From Leptobrachium leishanense (Eukaryota > Chordata > Amphibia > Anura > Megophryidae), in assembly GCA_009667805.1 (NCBI GenBank), contig CM019067.1, forward strand, positions 246,857,721 to 246,921,720: a stretch of 64,000 nt of DNA, in the 5' to 3' direction. Below are positions 46,926-57,296 of the stretch, in pieces. How positions within the stretch are numbered: the first letter of the stretch is position 1; each line of letters opens with the position of its first letter. The translations under genes and the position numbers were made by a program. Below the pieces are notes generated by a model. The model did not search any database, had not been told where the DNA came from, and saw only the letters and a program-made list of their open reading frames with translations.

Positions 46926-47995
46926 GTACTCTTGTTAAAAAGAAAAAAAAATAGAAATGGGAACCTGTTACTGTAACTAAAAACTGAAAGTGACATTTTT
47001 CATTGTGGGAAATGAGAAGGTGAGTTCGTACAGCATCATTGGTCACATCATAATTGAAAAGTGAACAATAGTGCTGCATTACAATAAAAAAATAAAAAAA
47101 TTGAATTTGTTTTTAAAATATAACTGTCATGTTTGGTATCATTAGAATGGCCAGACTCTGACCTGTCCAATGACACCTAACCTGACTTTTGGGGTGTAAG
47201 GAATTGAGATACAGTGGCCTTTGGACCCCCGCTCTCCTTGCAGTGGTGAAGCAGCTTGTGTTCTAGATGGACCAACGCATATTTAAAGCATATTATATTG
47301 TGCCTACATGTATTTCCTCTTGTTCAGACAGCAAAGAGGAGACTGTGCTGGGAAGCATTCTATTGCCAAGTTCTGAAATACATGAAAAATCAAAGGTTCA
47401 GCTTCAAGGTAAGATACCTGGAAGCTGGAGCTGGCAGCATCAGGGGCATTGGTAGCCCTATTATATGTCCTGCTAAAATAATTTTAATAAAAAGTTTACA
47501 AACATTTAAGGAGTTATTCACTAAGTGCCAGAATTGCCACAAAATTGCACCAAATGGTGAATTTTACCGTATTGTGTATCTCTATTCACCACACTGTCAA
47601 CCACATGGGGGGGGGGGGTGGCGCGCAATTCTATCCTTGTCCCCGGGCGCTGTCAACCCACGCCACACCAGTTTGTTTATTTTTTACAGCGCCACATCTT
47701 TTTGGGTTCAATACGTATACTAACCCTGACGCTTCACCCATACACAAATATACTGACCCCCCCAACTACCCTGTCACCTACATACATGAATGAACATACC
47801 AATTCTAATATTGTATCTATATTTCTTTTCAGACAATGGGAGATAACAGTTCCCATCACTAGATAGAATTATTCAGAAAATTCATTCTGAAAACCTACTC
47901 ATCAAAACATTATCAAAAGGGATAATACAGTAGTGAGGTAAAAAAAAAAAAAGACTCTCCAGGCATGGTATGATATCAATTATTTTACTGCATTT
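46926..47995. other. Intronic sequence with a dispersed module
   Basis: 47035-47240 matches, in reverse, the module at 8400-8720: TAATTGAAAAGTGAACAATAGTGCTGC, GTCATGTTTGGTATCATT, TTTGGGGTGTAAGG (first item imperfect). 47300-47995 shows nothing assignable apart from a G run at 47607. Confidence 0.45.
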
Positions 47996-48029
47996 TATAG
48001 ATGACTAGTTGTAAAGCCTGCCCAGAGGG

Positions 48030-48850
48030 CAGTCTATTGTGGATATACTGCCCCTGCTCATGGATATACTGCCCCCGCACGTGGATACTGCCCCCGCACG
48101 TGGATACTGCCCCCGCACGTGGATACTGCCCCAGCCTGCCCAGAAGGCAGTCTATTGTGGGTATACTGCCCCAGCTCGTGGATACTGCCCCAGCACGTGG
48201 ATATTGCCCCAGCATGTGGATACTGCCCCAGCACATGGATATTTGCCCCCAGCACATGGATATTTGCCCCCAGCACATGGATATTTGCCCAGCTCATGGA
48301 TTTGCCCAGCACATGGATTTGCCCCAGCTCATGGATTTGCCCCCAGCTCATGGATTTGCCCCCAGCTCATGGAGTTGCCCAGCTCATGGATTTGCCCAGC
48401 ACATGGATTTGCCCCAGCTCATGGATTTGCCCAGCTCATGGAATTGCCCCCAGCTCATGGAGTTGCCCAGCTCATGGATTGCCCAGCACATGGATTTGCC
48501 CAGCACATGGATTTGCCCCCAGCTCATGGATTTGCCCCCAGCTCGTGGATTTGCCCAGCTCATGGATTTGCCCCCAGCTCATGGATTTGCCCAGCACATG
48601 GATTTGCCCCAGCTCATGGATTTGCCCAGCACATGGATTTGCCCCCAGCTCATGGATTTGCCCAGCACATGGATTTGCCCCCAGCTCATGGAGTTGCCCA
48701 GCTCGTGGATTTGCCCAGCACGTGGATTTGCCCCAGCTCGTGGATTTGCCCAGCTCGTGGATTTGCCCAGCTCGTGGATTTGCCCCCAGGTCGTGGATAT
48801 GGTCCCCCAGCTCATGGATATGGACCCCCCCAGCTCGTGGATATTGACCC
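48030..48850. repeat. Minisatellite, 18-24-bp unit with core CTCATGGATTTGCCC
   Basis: About 45 units of the form AGCTCATGGATTTGCCCCC, with ACATGG, CGTGG and GGATAT variants. A larger duplication, GCCTGCCCAGA then GGCAGTCTATTGTGG, occurs at 48017 and 48133. Open frames across it are repeat artefacts. Same core as the array at 13490-13905. Confidence 0.92.
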
Positions 48851-48886
48851 CCCACCCCCCACCAGCGCTCATACTTACCTGTCGAG

Positions 48887-49425
48887 CGGCGCCAGGGAAG
48901 TGAAGATTTCCCCGCTTCCGGTCTTTGAAGGACCCAAGCCGCCGTCACGTGACCGGGGCTTGGGTCCTTCAAAGCGGAAGCGAGGGAACTTTCCCTCCGC
49001 GCGCTCGGGGGGTAGGATGCGCGCGGCAGCCGGGTAGAGGCTGCGCCTCTACCCGGCTGCCGCGCGCATCCTACCCCTGAGCGGCGGAGGGAACTTTCCC
49101 TTCGCCGCTCGGGGGACCCGTTAGATGCACACAGCAGCCGGGTAGAGGCTGCGCTCGCAGCCTCTACCCGGCTGCCGCGCGCATCCAACCCCCCGAGCGG
49201 CGGAGGAAACTTTCCCTTCGCCGCTCTGGGGTTGGATGCGCGCGGCAGCCGGGTAGAGGCTGCGAGCGCAGCCTCTACCCGGCTGCTGTGTGCATGTGTA
49301 ACCGCCGCGGCGAGCCGGCAGCCGGCTCGTGCCGCGGCGGTTGCATGCGCGCGCAACCAACCGCCGCTGGTTGCGCGCGCATGCGCAGTAAGGCTTTGGC
49401 GACGGACAGCCAAAGCCTTACTCTT
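48887..49425. repeat. CpG-rich block of at least seven hairpins
   Basis: CTTCCGGTCTTTGAAGGACC..GGTCCTTCAAAGCGGAAG (48915-48980). An almost perfect 33-bp-arm palindrome centred on 49038 (GGTAGGATGCGCGCGGCAGC..). GCAGCCGGGTAGAGGCTGCG paired with CGCAGCCTCTACCCGGCTGC twice more (about 49134-49176 and 49244-49286). CCGCCGCGGC..GCCGCGGCGG; GCGCGCAACC..GGTTGCGCGC; GTAAGGCTTTGGC..GCCAAAGCCTTAC. CpG density is far above the flanks. Confidence 0.88.
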
Positions 49426-49558
49426 TTATTATATAGATGTATTAAATGGACACTCGAGGCAGAAAAAAACACTCTTCATTTTAACTGGTCTAGCAGTGGT
49501 AAAAACCTTCAAAAACCTCTCATTCTGGTCCATGATGGGCAGGTGTTTCCCATTATAC

Positions 49559-50764
49559 TGTTACATCCTTGGCCCCCGCAGTGCTTCCTGGGGGGTCAGG
49601 GCGCCAGGTGGCATTGCTGGCTAGCCTGTTGCCAGTAGTAAGGGCTGGCAAAATGGCATCTGAGGGGGCGGAGCTAACCATAAGTTCAAGGAGCCATCAG
49701 CCTTTAAAAGAGGCTGAGAGAAGCTCCTTGAACTGTCGTGGGAGTATTTGGAGTGGAGTTCTAGTTCATGCTTTTCATGTTATTGAGTAGTTTGAGGAGC
49801 TGTGCTTTCTAATTCTAGTTCATGTCTCTGTTATTTCTAGTTCTAGTTCATGTATCTTGATTTATAGTTCATATATTCGAGTTTCATGTTCATGTATCGG
49901 AGTATATTCTGTTTCTAGTCCGGTTTTCTGGTTCATGTTTTCATGTCTGTTTGTCTGTCTGGTTTCAAGGCCTTCTCTCAAGGCATCCAGTTTTGTGTCT
50001 AGATCGGTGTCCTAAGTCCTGTCCTGTCTGTTGTAGAATTCATCTACTGTCTTGTTTCCTGTTGTGTCAGGCTTCTGTATAACCAAGAAAACAATCGCAG
50101 ATAGTAGGCCTGCCTGCAGGCAATTGAACTGTGTGTTCCCCCTCTGTATATCTCAGTTCATACAGAATCCAATCTTAGATTGAAGGCCTTCCCTGCAGGC
50201 TAATGAACACAAGTGTTCCCGCTCTGTATGTCTCAAAAGTAGGTCTTGCATCAGCCATCTTGTTTATGTTCATGTATCACGTCTTGTCTATGTAGCTGTA
50301 CACAGATAGTTAATGTGTTTCCACCCAGAGACCTCCTGGCCACGAAGCCCCTTGGCGCTGACGAGTTAATTAGGTTTCTTGTAATACCTCCCTGGTGTGG
50401 GAATCAAGGTATTACAGCCTTTCTTGTTGTCTGTGTTTCCAGTATCTGTATCTAGGTATTGTGTGACTGCCCTGCAGGCTGCACAACTCATGTACCATTG
50501 ACCTTCAGCAATCCTGTTCAAGTCTGTTCATGTATCACGTCATGTCTATGTATCTGCGCACCGATAGTTAACGTGTTTTCACTCAGTGACCGCCTGGCCA
50601 CAAAGCCACTTGGTGCTGAGGATTTAATTAGGTTTCTTTGTAGTACCTCCCTGGTGTGGGAATCAAGGTACTACGGCCTTTCCTGCTGTCTGTGTTCAAG
50701 AATCTGTCCAAAAGAATCCAAAAATACTCTACTCCAGGGTAGCGCCATTACCGCTACCGTTACA
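49559..50764. mobile_element. Solo LTR, 1,206 bp, TATAC duplication
   Basis: Starts TGTTACATCC, ends GCTACCGTTACA, and is flanked by the perfect 5-bp duplication TATAC (49554-49558 and 50765-50769). The inside has a roughly 280-bp tandem duplication (from about 50260 and from about 50520) sharing CCTCCCTGGTGTGGGAATCA. No internal coding sequence. Unrelated in sequence to the other LTRs here. Confidence 0.85.
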
Positions 50765-50852
50765 TATACAGTACATGAGGGTAAATGCAATGCGACACAT
50801 CAAAGTTAAATTTCCCCTTTAAATATAAACATTTCAGACACAGAAAGAATAC

Positions 50853-50923
50853 CTTTTTCCAGGGTAAACAGATTTGTCCAAATCATTGCAATCTCTTCCT
50901 CTCCAGTCGTATCCTCTAAAGAC
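50853..50923 (-). CDS. AOAH: AOAH exon (FRGYDWRGRDC)
   Basis: 71 bp between acceptor CTTGCAG and donor GTATTC. It encodes VFRGYDWRGRDCNDLDKS then VYPGK plus two bases. The mammalian protein has LRGYHWRGRDCNDSDESVYPG here, so this is the most conserved identifiable exon. The D-rich stretch belongs to the calcium-binding segment. It is followed in the gene by a 17.7-kb intron holding both Tc1-flanked and gypsy insertions. Confidence 0.95.
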
Positions 50924-51085
50924 CTGCAAGATATCAGAAATAGCTAATATTATAGTTTATCCATCACTAATTTTTCATTTCATTTTACATGTGTTTCTTG
51001 ATTGTACACATTGAAATGTGAAAAGGTTTTACAATCAAGTTCGAAACTGAAATGTACCATTTCCAGGGGATACATTCTGCAGCCA

Positions 51086-51282
51086 ATATAAATAAATCGT
51101 TACCGACTCATTCATGTGGTAAAGCAAAAGGGATTTTATTCCACAGTGAGCAAAGGACAATGTTTCGACGCAGTGGTCTTTGACAAAGACCACTGCGTCG
51201 AAACATTGTCCTTTGCTCACTTTGGAATAAAATCCTTTTTGCTTTACCACATGAAGGAGTTGGTAACTATTTATATTAAAGC
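51086..51282. repeat. Fold-back repeat, arms about 95 bp
   Basis: CATGTGGTAAAGCAAAAGGG through GACGCAGTGGTCTTTG is followed by its reverse complement CAAAGACCACTGCGTC through CCTTTTTGCTTTACCACATG, with almost no loop (centre near 51183). Outer parts (TTACCGACTC / GAGTTGGTAA; ATATAAATA) pair less well. Confidence 0.9.
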
Positions 51283-51664
51283 ATCCAGGAATTTGAAGTG
51301 TGTCCATACCGTTTGGTGGATGTGATGCTGGGCGCAGCACATGCCTGATTTCTACATTCTACAGCCAATCACAATACTAAGGAGGTTATTCACAAAATGC
51401 TGTAGTTTACCCGTGTTGCAGCGCCCATAAAGATCTGCAATCCTGAAAAGGAAATTCAAATAGTGGCAGGAGACGCTTCATTCATGAAGCTTCGTCTGCC
51501 GTTGTTTGGTGTTTCCCAAAAAGGAAAGTCAAAGTTTTGTTGTTACTGCAACGACAGCAAACTACAGTGTTATGTGAATAACTAGGAACTGTAGGACAGC
51601 TCAGATATTGAAATATATGTTATTAATCTGACCTGACAGCATTATCGTAATGTGATCTACATAC

Positions 51665-51713
51665 CGATATCATACTAAAGTTGTCATGGTCAAAATCCAG
51701 CAGAGGAGTTGAT
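51665..51713 (-). CDS. AOAH: AOAH exon (DFDHDNFSMIS)
   Basis: 49 bp between acceptor CCCCTTTAG and donor GTATGTAG. It encodes STPLLDFDHDNFSMIS after completing one codon. This corresponds to the mammalian SVPFKDVDSDKYSVFP segment, an EF-hand-like D-x-D-x-D/N calcium loop near the small/large subunit junction. Phase agrees with both neighbours. Confidence 0.9.
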
Positions 51714-52257
51714 CTAAAGGGGATATAGAACATATAGGTATTTTTGAATTCAAGGAAATGAAATGTTACTTTTCAATATTTCTCACAGTTCGCATATAAA
51801 GGGTAATAATTTTATAAAAAGAAAAAAGTTTTTTTGCAGTAAAATAAAATCAGTAGAAGATAATTCCTTCAAATGAGGAAATAAGACAAAGTTAATTACA
51901 GAAATGTATACGTGGAGTTAAAATCTACCTGTGGTCTCAAACTAAAATTGATTCACTTTGATTGTAAAAAAAAAAAAGAAAAAAAGAGGAATGAAATGTA
52001 CATCAAGTCATTTTTTTCATTATCTTCTGTAGTCACTCATTGAAAGGATGAATGGCATCTGCAACGCATGTATCAGAATCTACAGGGAATGTTTTACACA
52101 TTCTGAGCAATCACAATAACAGTGAATTGCACATCTGATGCCGAATGAAAAGCTGATGGGCAGCACAGTGATCTGGAAATAATATGGCAAAAAAAACCCA
52201 GAAAAATATCTCGCTTTTATGAGATTATTAACACTTTATTAACGCTTTAACACTTAC

Positions 52258-52307
52258 GTTTCTATTGAGTTACATATGTTTCGAATAACTGGAAGCTTAC
52301 ATAACAT
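52258..52307 (-). CDS. AOAH: AOAH exon (LCKLPVIRNIC)
   Basis: The donor GTAAGTG is clear; the exon encodes MLCKLPVIRNICNSIE plus two bases, equivalent to mammalian DICSLPVLAKICQKI, the last helix and cysteines of the saposin-like part. The 5' border is less certain. ATGGCAG at 52308 keeps phase with the previous exon, whereas the better pyrimidine tract ends at TTTTTGTAG (52342), which would add 34 bp and break phase. Confidence 0.8.
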
Positions 52308-52341
52308 CTGCCATAAACTGGAAATGATCTCCAAGTCTTTC

Positions 52342-53137
52342 TACAAAAACACAACAAAAGCAGGCAGTTAATGAGCACATCATCTCGAGAGACAAAGACA
52401 AGCGATCTAAAACTGGCTCAAAACAATCCAAGCTGTCAGTTACCATCCATGAATTCCAAAAGATGATCTGAATACTAAAGAATTAAAAAGATATCGGGAC
52501 ATTAAAATGCAATTCATTTATCAGTCAGGTAACTCAGGGACTTCTGCAATGCAGCTCTAAGGTGATAATAGATAATGTAGGGGCACAAAGACAACAAATG
52601 GAAATCTACCAATTGGCCAACACCACCTGACTAAATGGAGAATTTTCGACAAAGCTGTTGATTAAGAAAAAATCTACAGTACACTAACTACCAAGACATT
52701 TCAGTCAGTTTATATGCGCTATAGCAATTTTACCGTTACGCACAAAAGAACAAGATGAATTAAGTTTTTTGCACCGTATCATAGACGTCGAGTGGGTTTT
52801 AGAGTTTTTTTGAACAATACGTAGCAACGGTCACTTTATAATCCCGTCACTACCATTATTAAGTATACTCGCTCTTCAAAAACCACCTGCTGGGGCCTCA
52901 GTATTGAGTAAACACAATCTGGTCTGATTCTGGAGCAATGCAAAGGAATTTCTGTTACTGCAAATGAAATTCGTTTGCAAATGGGCTCCAGAACATGCCC
53001 CTAAAATTTCAACACATCAAACTTGAGAGCCAATGTGTTGAAATTACGCACAGATAAAAATGGTTTTGCACCTATTCCCTATCAGGGCAGCTGCGTGGAC
53101 CAGAGGTATCCAGCCGGCTCTATGTATGAAACATAAC
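52342..53137. other. AOAH intron sequence
   Basis: No recognised repeat termini; AT-rich unique-looking sequence. Confidence 0.4.
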
Positions 53138-53375
53138 AAGAAAAAAAAAAAGGATTGTCATCTGTTCTCACCCCTGTATTTCCATGCGAAACAAAACAGT
53201 TTTTGGTTTACTTGAATGACCATTAAAGTGTAAGCTCCCCTCCCTGCTCTTGGTTTCATTAGGTAGGACTCGCCTGACCAGAGGTGCCGTGACGTGGCAG
53301 GTGAGCTTACACTTTAATGGCCATTCAAGTAAACCAAAACCTCTGAGTTTTGTTTCGCATCTTTTTTCTTGTAAT
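53138..53375. repeat. Fold-back repeat, arms about 90 bp
   Basis: The left arm ACAAGAAAAAAAAAAGG..GCGAAACAAAAC..GGTTTACTTGAATGACCATT..AGTGTAAGCTC pairs with the right arm GAGCTTACACT..AATGGCCATTCAAGTAAACC..GTTTTGTTTCGC..CTTTTTTCTTGT. The 45-bp loop lies near 53235-53300. MITE-like palindromic element, family not assigned. Confidence 0.85.
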
Positions 53376-53972
53376 GTGTTGAAATTACTTGAAAAGTTTC
53401 CAGGTCTGTTTTTTCTTCATGGTTCCATGGAGCCCATGTTGTAACGTGTATCTATTATCACTTTTTGGTCAGCGGTGTGAGCCCTCTGCCTGGGAAACAG
53501 GGATTACCTACCTTGAGAATACAGACAGTGGGACACATCTGTATATAATTTACTGTGTGGGTAATAGAAAATCATTTTCCATAAAACCACTGGGTCCTGC
53601 CAGTGGTTTTAGGGAAACAAAATCACTTGGTAGTGAAGCAGTATTACAGGTAGGAATGTGCTCATTTACTACTCCTGCGCTGTCATGGAACTCTGACACA
53701 GCTTGAGCAGCTGCATATGTAGATACTGTATGTGTAGAAAGTACTACTATAGGATACAAAAAGCCTGAATATCTCAGTCAAAAAAGTAAAAAAGGGGATT
53801 GGCAGAGTTGGTAGAGAGAAGGTCTTTGTCCTGCATTATTTTGAATCTAAAATATGTTAAATAACTAATTTTAGCAGTTTATTTTCTTCATGAACTACCA
53901 TTTTCACACGATATTGCACATACTATGGAAGAGTGCTTTAATGTGTGAAAATAGCACAGCCTGCAAACTTAC
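53376..53972. other. AOAH intron sequence
   Basis: Contains a short inverted repeat ATAAAACCACTGG..CCAGTGGTTTTA near 53580-53612; otherwise nothing recognised. Confidence 0.4.
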
Positions 53973-54032
53973 CTGCAACGCACTCTGATCCACAAACTTT
54001 TCAGCCTCAATTATTGCCTTTTTTATCCCGCC
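53973..54032 (-). CDS. AOAH: AOAH exon (IKKAIIEAEKF)
   Basis: 60 bp between acceptor CTTTTAAG and donor GTAAGTTTGC, phase 0 on both sides. It encodes GGIKKAIIEAEKFVDQSALQ. Position and character fit the amphipathic helix after the saposin cysteines (mammalian KFTLQKARQIVKKSP). Identity to mammals is low, so the call rests on order, phase and splice sites. Confidence 0.8.
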
Positions 54033-54246
54033 CTTAAAAGCATGAAAAACAACAAAAAAACAACTGAATATTCCATGGACTTTAATTTGAAATACCTTGC
54101 ATTTGCATTTGATTACATCAATATAAAGAAAGATTTGAAGACTTTAAAGACAGAAGTAAAATAACGGACACAAAAATAAATAATGGTCAGTGACGTGACT
54201 ACTGACATATGAGAAATAAAAAAGGATAGGCCATAAACATACACAA

Positions 54247-54810
54247 AATTATTATTATCTTCATTTATATAGTGCCAACAGTTTCCGCAGTGCTTTGCAA
54301 TAACCAAAGGGAATGAGGTACAGATAAACGGACATAAGATGGAAACAAGAGGCATAGAGGGCCCTGCTCAAAGGATCTTATAGTCTAGAGGGATTGGGGT
54401 TGAGGAAGACCAGGGGAGTTTTACTGGATGTCAGGATCATTAGTGCCAGCGGTTTAGAAATGGTGGGGCCATAGAAACGGCTTCAATCATGATGTGAGTA
54501 GTTGAGCAGAGGGATGAGTTGCATTAGTGAGGTGGTATGCTGACCTGAAGAGATGGGTTTTGAGGGATTTCTTGAAGACCTGAAGGTCAGGGGAGAGTTT
54601 GATAGGATGAGGCAAGTCATTCCACAGGACCGGAGCAGCCCTTGAGAAGTATTGGAGGCGAGAGTTGGCTGTGCGGGTGAAGACCGAGGACAGGGGGAGG
54701 TCGCCCGCCGACCAGAGTTGTCTAGACGGGACATGCTTGGAGCAACGAAAACATGTAGGGAGGGGTTGAGTTATTGAGATATTTGTACGGGAGCGCCAGT
54801 ATTTCAAACT
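54247..54810 (-). pseudogene. L2-type LINE, C-terminal fragment and 3' end
   Basis: The minus strand encodes NSRLQYFSRAAPVLWNDLP and VFKKSLKTHLFRSAY, the typical end of L2 ORF2. A 3' region with CTATAAGATCCTTTGAGCAGGGCCC and an ATTATTATTTTG-type tail follows. 5' truncated. Confidence 0.82.
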
Positions 54811-55679
54811 GTATCCTGATGTAATTATTGTATTAAATGTTTCACCACTGGCTGATATAGTTCTCCAACTGGAAACTATTGAAGTGTGTGACTGTGTGTC
54901 TAATCAATTGCAGTTGTAAATCAATTCCCTAAATTAAGACTGTATGATTTTCTGCAGCATATGAATTCTGCACGCTTATGGGAGGCACTTTCCTGCAATC
55001 CATAACATTTCTAGAATCTACTAGTTAAGGTAATTTGCATGTTTAGAAAGATTCTCTGGCACTCTGAGGCATACGTCTAATTAGCTTTCTAAAGGAAATA
55101 TTATACCGGCTCCCTGGTTGTATTGGTTAACCCCAATATCTGCGACTCCGTTATACTCAAATTACTAAAGGCAGAGTGCGGGAAATTCGGTTAAGTTTTA
55201 GGTGTTCGCCTGACATAAAAAGGGACATGCCGCACATTAGGGGCTTGATGATGCATGAATCCAAGTTGAATTGTGGGACTAGGGTCCACCCTTTCTCCTT
55301 TGTGAATAGAGTAGATTGAGCCTGGAGGTGTAAGAAGCAGAGATCAGAGGTTACTTAAATGGGCTCTGATTAAATAGGAGGCTCTGGGACAGGGTTCAGC
55401 TACCATGTTATGGAACTTCATATCCCATGGTGCTCAGCCACTGATTAGGATAGCTGAGCCTCGTGGGAAACGTAGTTCCAAAACAACTGGATGGCCATGG
55501 TTGCAGACCCCTGTGCTGGCTGATGCAGGCAATTTCGGAGGAGTCGTCTGCCTCCTTCGTGCAGAATGTCAAAGTTGGTGGAAGAATTTCTATTACTATA
55601 TAGCTGTTTGCTTTAGGCATCTGCAGTGGATGTGGTACTTGGAACCTAACCCCCTCAGATGCAGGGGTGGTATTGTATA
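54811..55679. other. AOAH intron sequence
   Basis: Contains an inverted pair around 55397-55493 (CCATGTTATGGAACTTC and GTAGTTCCAAAAC, loose), suggesting an old repeat. No exon recognised. Confidence 0.35.
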
Positions 55680-55860
55680 TGACAGGGTCACTTTACCCTC
55701 ACCTAGTGTGTCACCCCTCTCTTAGATTGTAAGCTCTTGAGCAGGGTCCGCTCTCCTGCTGGTCTGTGTGTTTAACTTGTAGGTATATTTGTTATCCTGC
55801 CTCACCCAATGTACAGCGCTACGGAACTTGTTACGCTTTATAAATACTTGTAACTAACTT
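55680..55860 (+). repeat. L2-type LINE 3' end
   Basis: TTAGATTGTAAGCTCTTGAG, CAGGGTCCGCTCTCCTGCTG and CAATGTACAGCGCTACGGAA then TTTATAAATACTTGTAA match the 3' tail seen also at 58359-58440 after the L2 coding fragment. Confidence 0.75.
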
Positions 55861-57296
55861 TAAGAATCCTCTGCCAGAGAGATGGACTGTAAGATACTGA
55901 TACATTTGTTGCAAGAAGTCTGCAACAACTGGAATGATGTTCTCTGATTTTAGCTTTCGGCAAAGACAAAGACATTTCACCGTGGTTCACCATCTTTAAG
56001 CCACCGTACTTCATAAAAAAAAAAATCAGCTTTTGTTGAACTGAATCATTGGTTAGTGAATGACCCCTTACGTTTTACCTAACTCGTGTGGAGTTATGTA
56101 CAATGCTCTCCAGCAAACTTCCACCTGAAGGTCCAAATACCATTGACGATGTCCTAGGAAAATGTGAATCTGATCAGAGACTCAGTAATGTCTGGAATCA
56201 AACTCCCACTATGCTCAAAGCCCATTACTTGTTGATGGGTACATATTAAAAATAGAAGATAGATGCTGTTTGTTTCTTGTGTTATGCTATCATAAAACAT
56301 GTTTTTCCACCTTCCATTCGAATGTCAATTTAATTAGACATTTGTTTCACGCCAGTGTCAGTAGATACTCATGAAGATATTATAAAAGACTGCATCAAGG
56401 AATTATCCCTGCAGGATTTCTCATTTTGGCAGCTTCACAATATATCTCTGGGTGACAGAACGAATAGTTCAAATGGTTGAATACATATGACAGCGCCGCA
56501 AAGCATCTACTAGAAAGAAAACTGAAACTCATCATTCTTTTGTTCTCTCCTGTTCAGGCCTATTGATTTATGATGATATGCTATTTTAAAAATTTCCATT
56601 AGATGCTTGAGATTTTCTGGCTGATTGTGGCTGCTTTCAGTTTCTCCCAACATTATATAACATACATGCACTAAAATAGATCTATTTAAATCTTCCCCTA
56701 GCAATACTGCTGTATGACGCCCAGAGTTAGAAAGTAAAGGGACATTCTTGTCCTTTTAAAACAAGCATTTTAGGGAAAAATCCACAGCCCCCTCCCTACA
56801 CTATACTTGTCAACGAAAGACTCAATTTAATTAGATTGACTGCCACTTCAGAAAACATACGGCCTAGTTTTGACTATTTTTTGAAATATCAGCTGATTCT
56901 GTGAAACGGATACAGCCAAAAGGTGAATTCCAAAAAATGTCCTTTTTGGAAAAAAAAAGAAAACAGGCCATAAAAACGTATTTTCAGTAAAACAATTTAG
57001 TTACTAGCAAGTTATTAGGTAATTTTGGTTTACCACTCCTCCCTTTCTGGGCTGGAAAGTCGTTTAAATGTATCCAGTCTGTGGTGTTTCTGAGAGCAGT
57101 GCTCAAGGGGTGGGATGGCTGCCTGGACATCTGAACAATCAACCAAGCCTTTAAAGTAACACTACCACTAACATAAGCTGTAAGTAAATTACTTGTGTAT
57201 TACAAAAAAAAACACACGTTATAAACAACATGCTACTGTGTTTTCTTTTGTTTTAATTAATTACATGCAAAAAGGAAAAATAAGGTTAGACTCTGA
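55861..57296. other. AOAH intron sequence
   Basis: No exon with splice sites in the gene's orientation and no classified repeat recognised. Low-copy appearance. Confidence 0.4.

Larger units (their letters stand above)
48004..49431. mobile_element. Unclassified element: minisatellite plus GC-rich hairpin block
   Basis: TATAGATG is directly repeated at 47996-48003 and 49432-49439, a possible 8-bp target duplication. The inside starts ACTAGTTGTAAAGCCTGCCC and ends GCCAAAGCCTTACTC then an AT stretch; only GTAARGC words are shared between the ends. The right end is a hairpin followed by a short AT tail, reminiscent of Helitrons, but no CTRR end is seen. No coding capacity. Confidence 0.4.

Noticed and set aside
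48001..49037. Cys/Pro/His-rich frames of about 300 codons
   Set aside because: Translation of the second minisatellite and the hairpin block.
48004..49431. Helitron
   Set aside because: Terminal hairpin and AT tail are suggestive, but there is no 5' TC / 3' CTRR pair and there is a possible 8-bp duplication, which Helitrons do not make.
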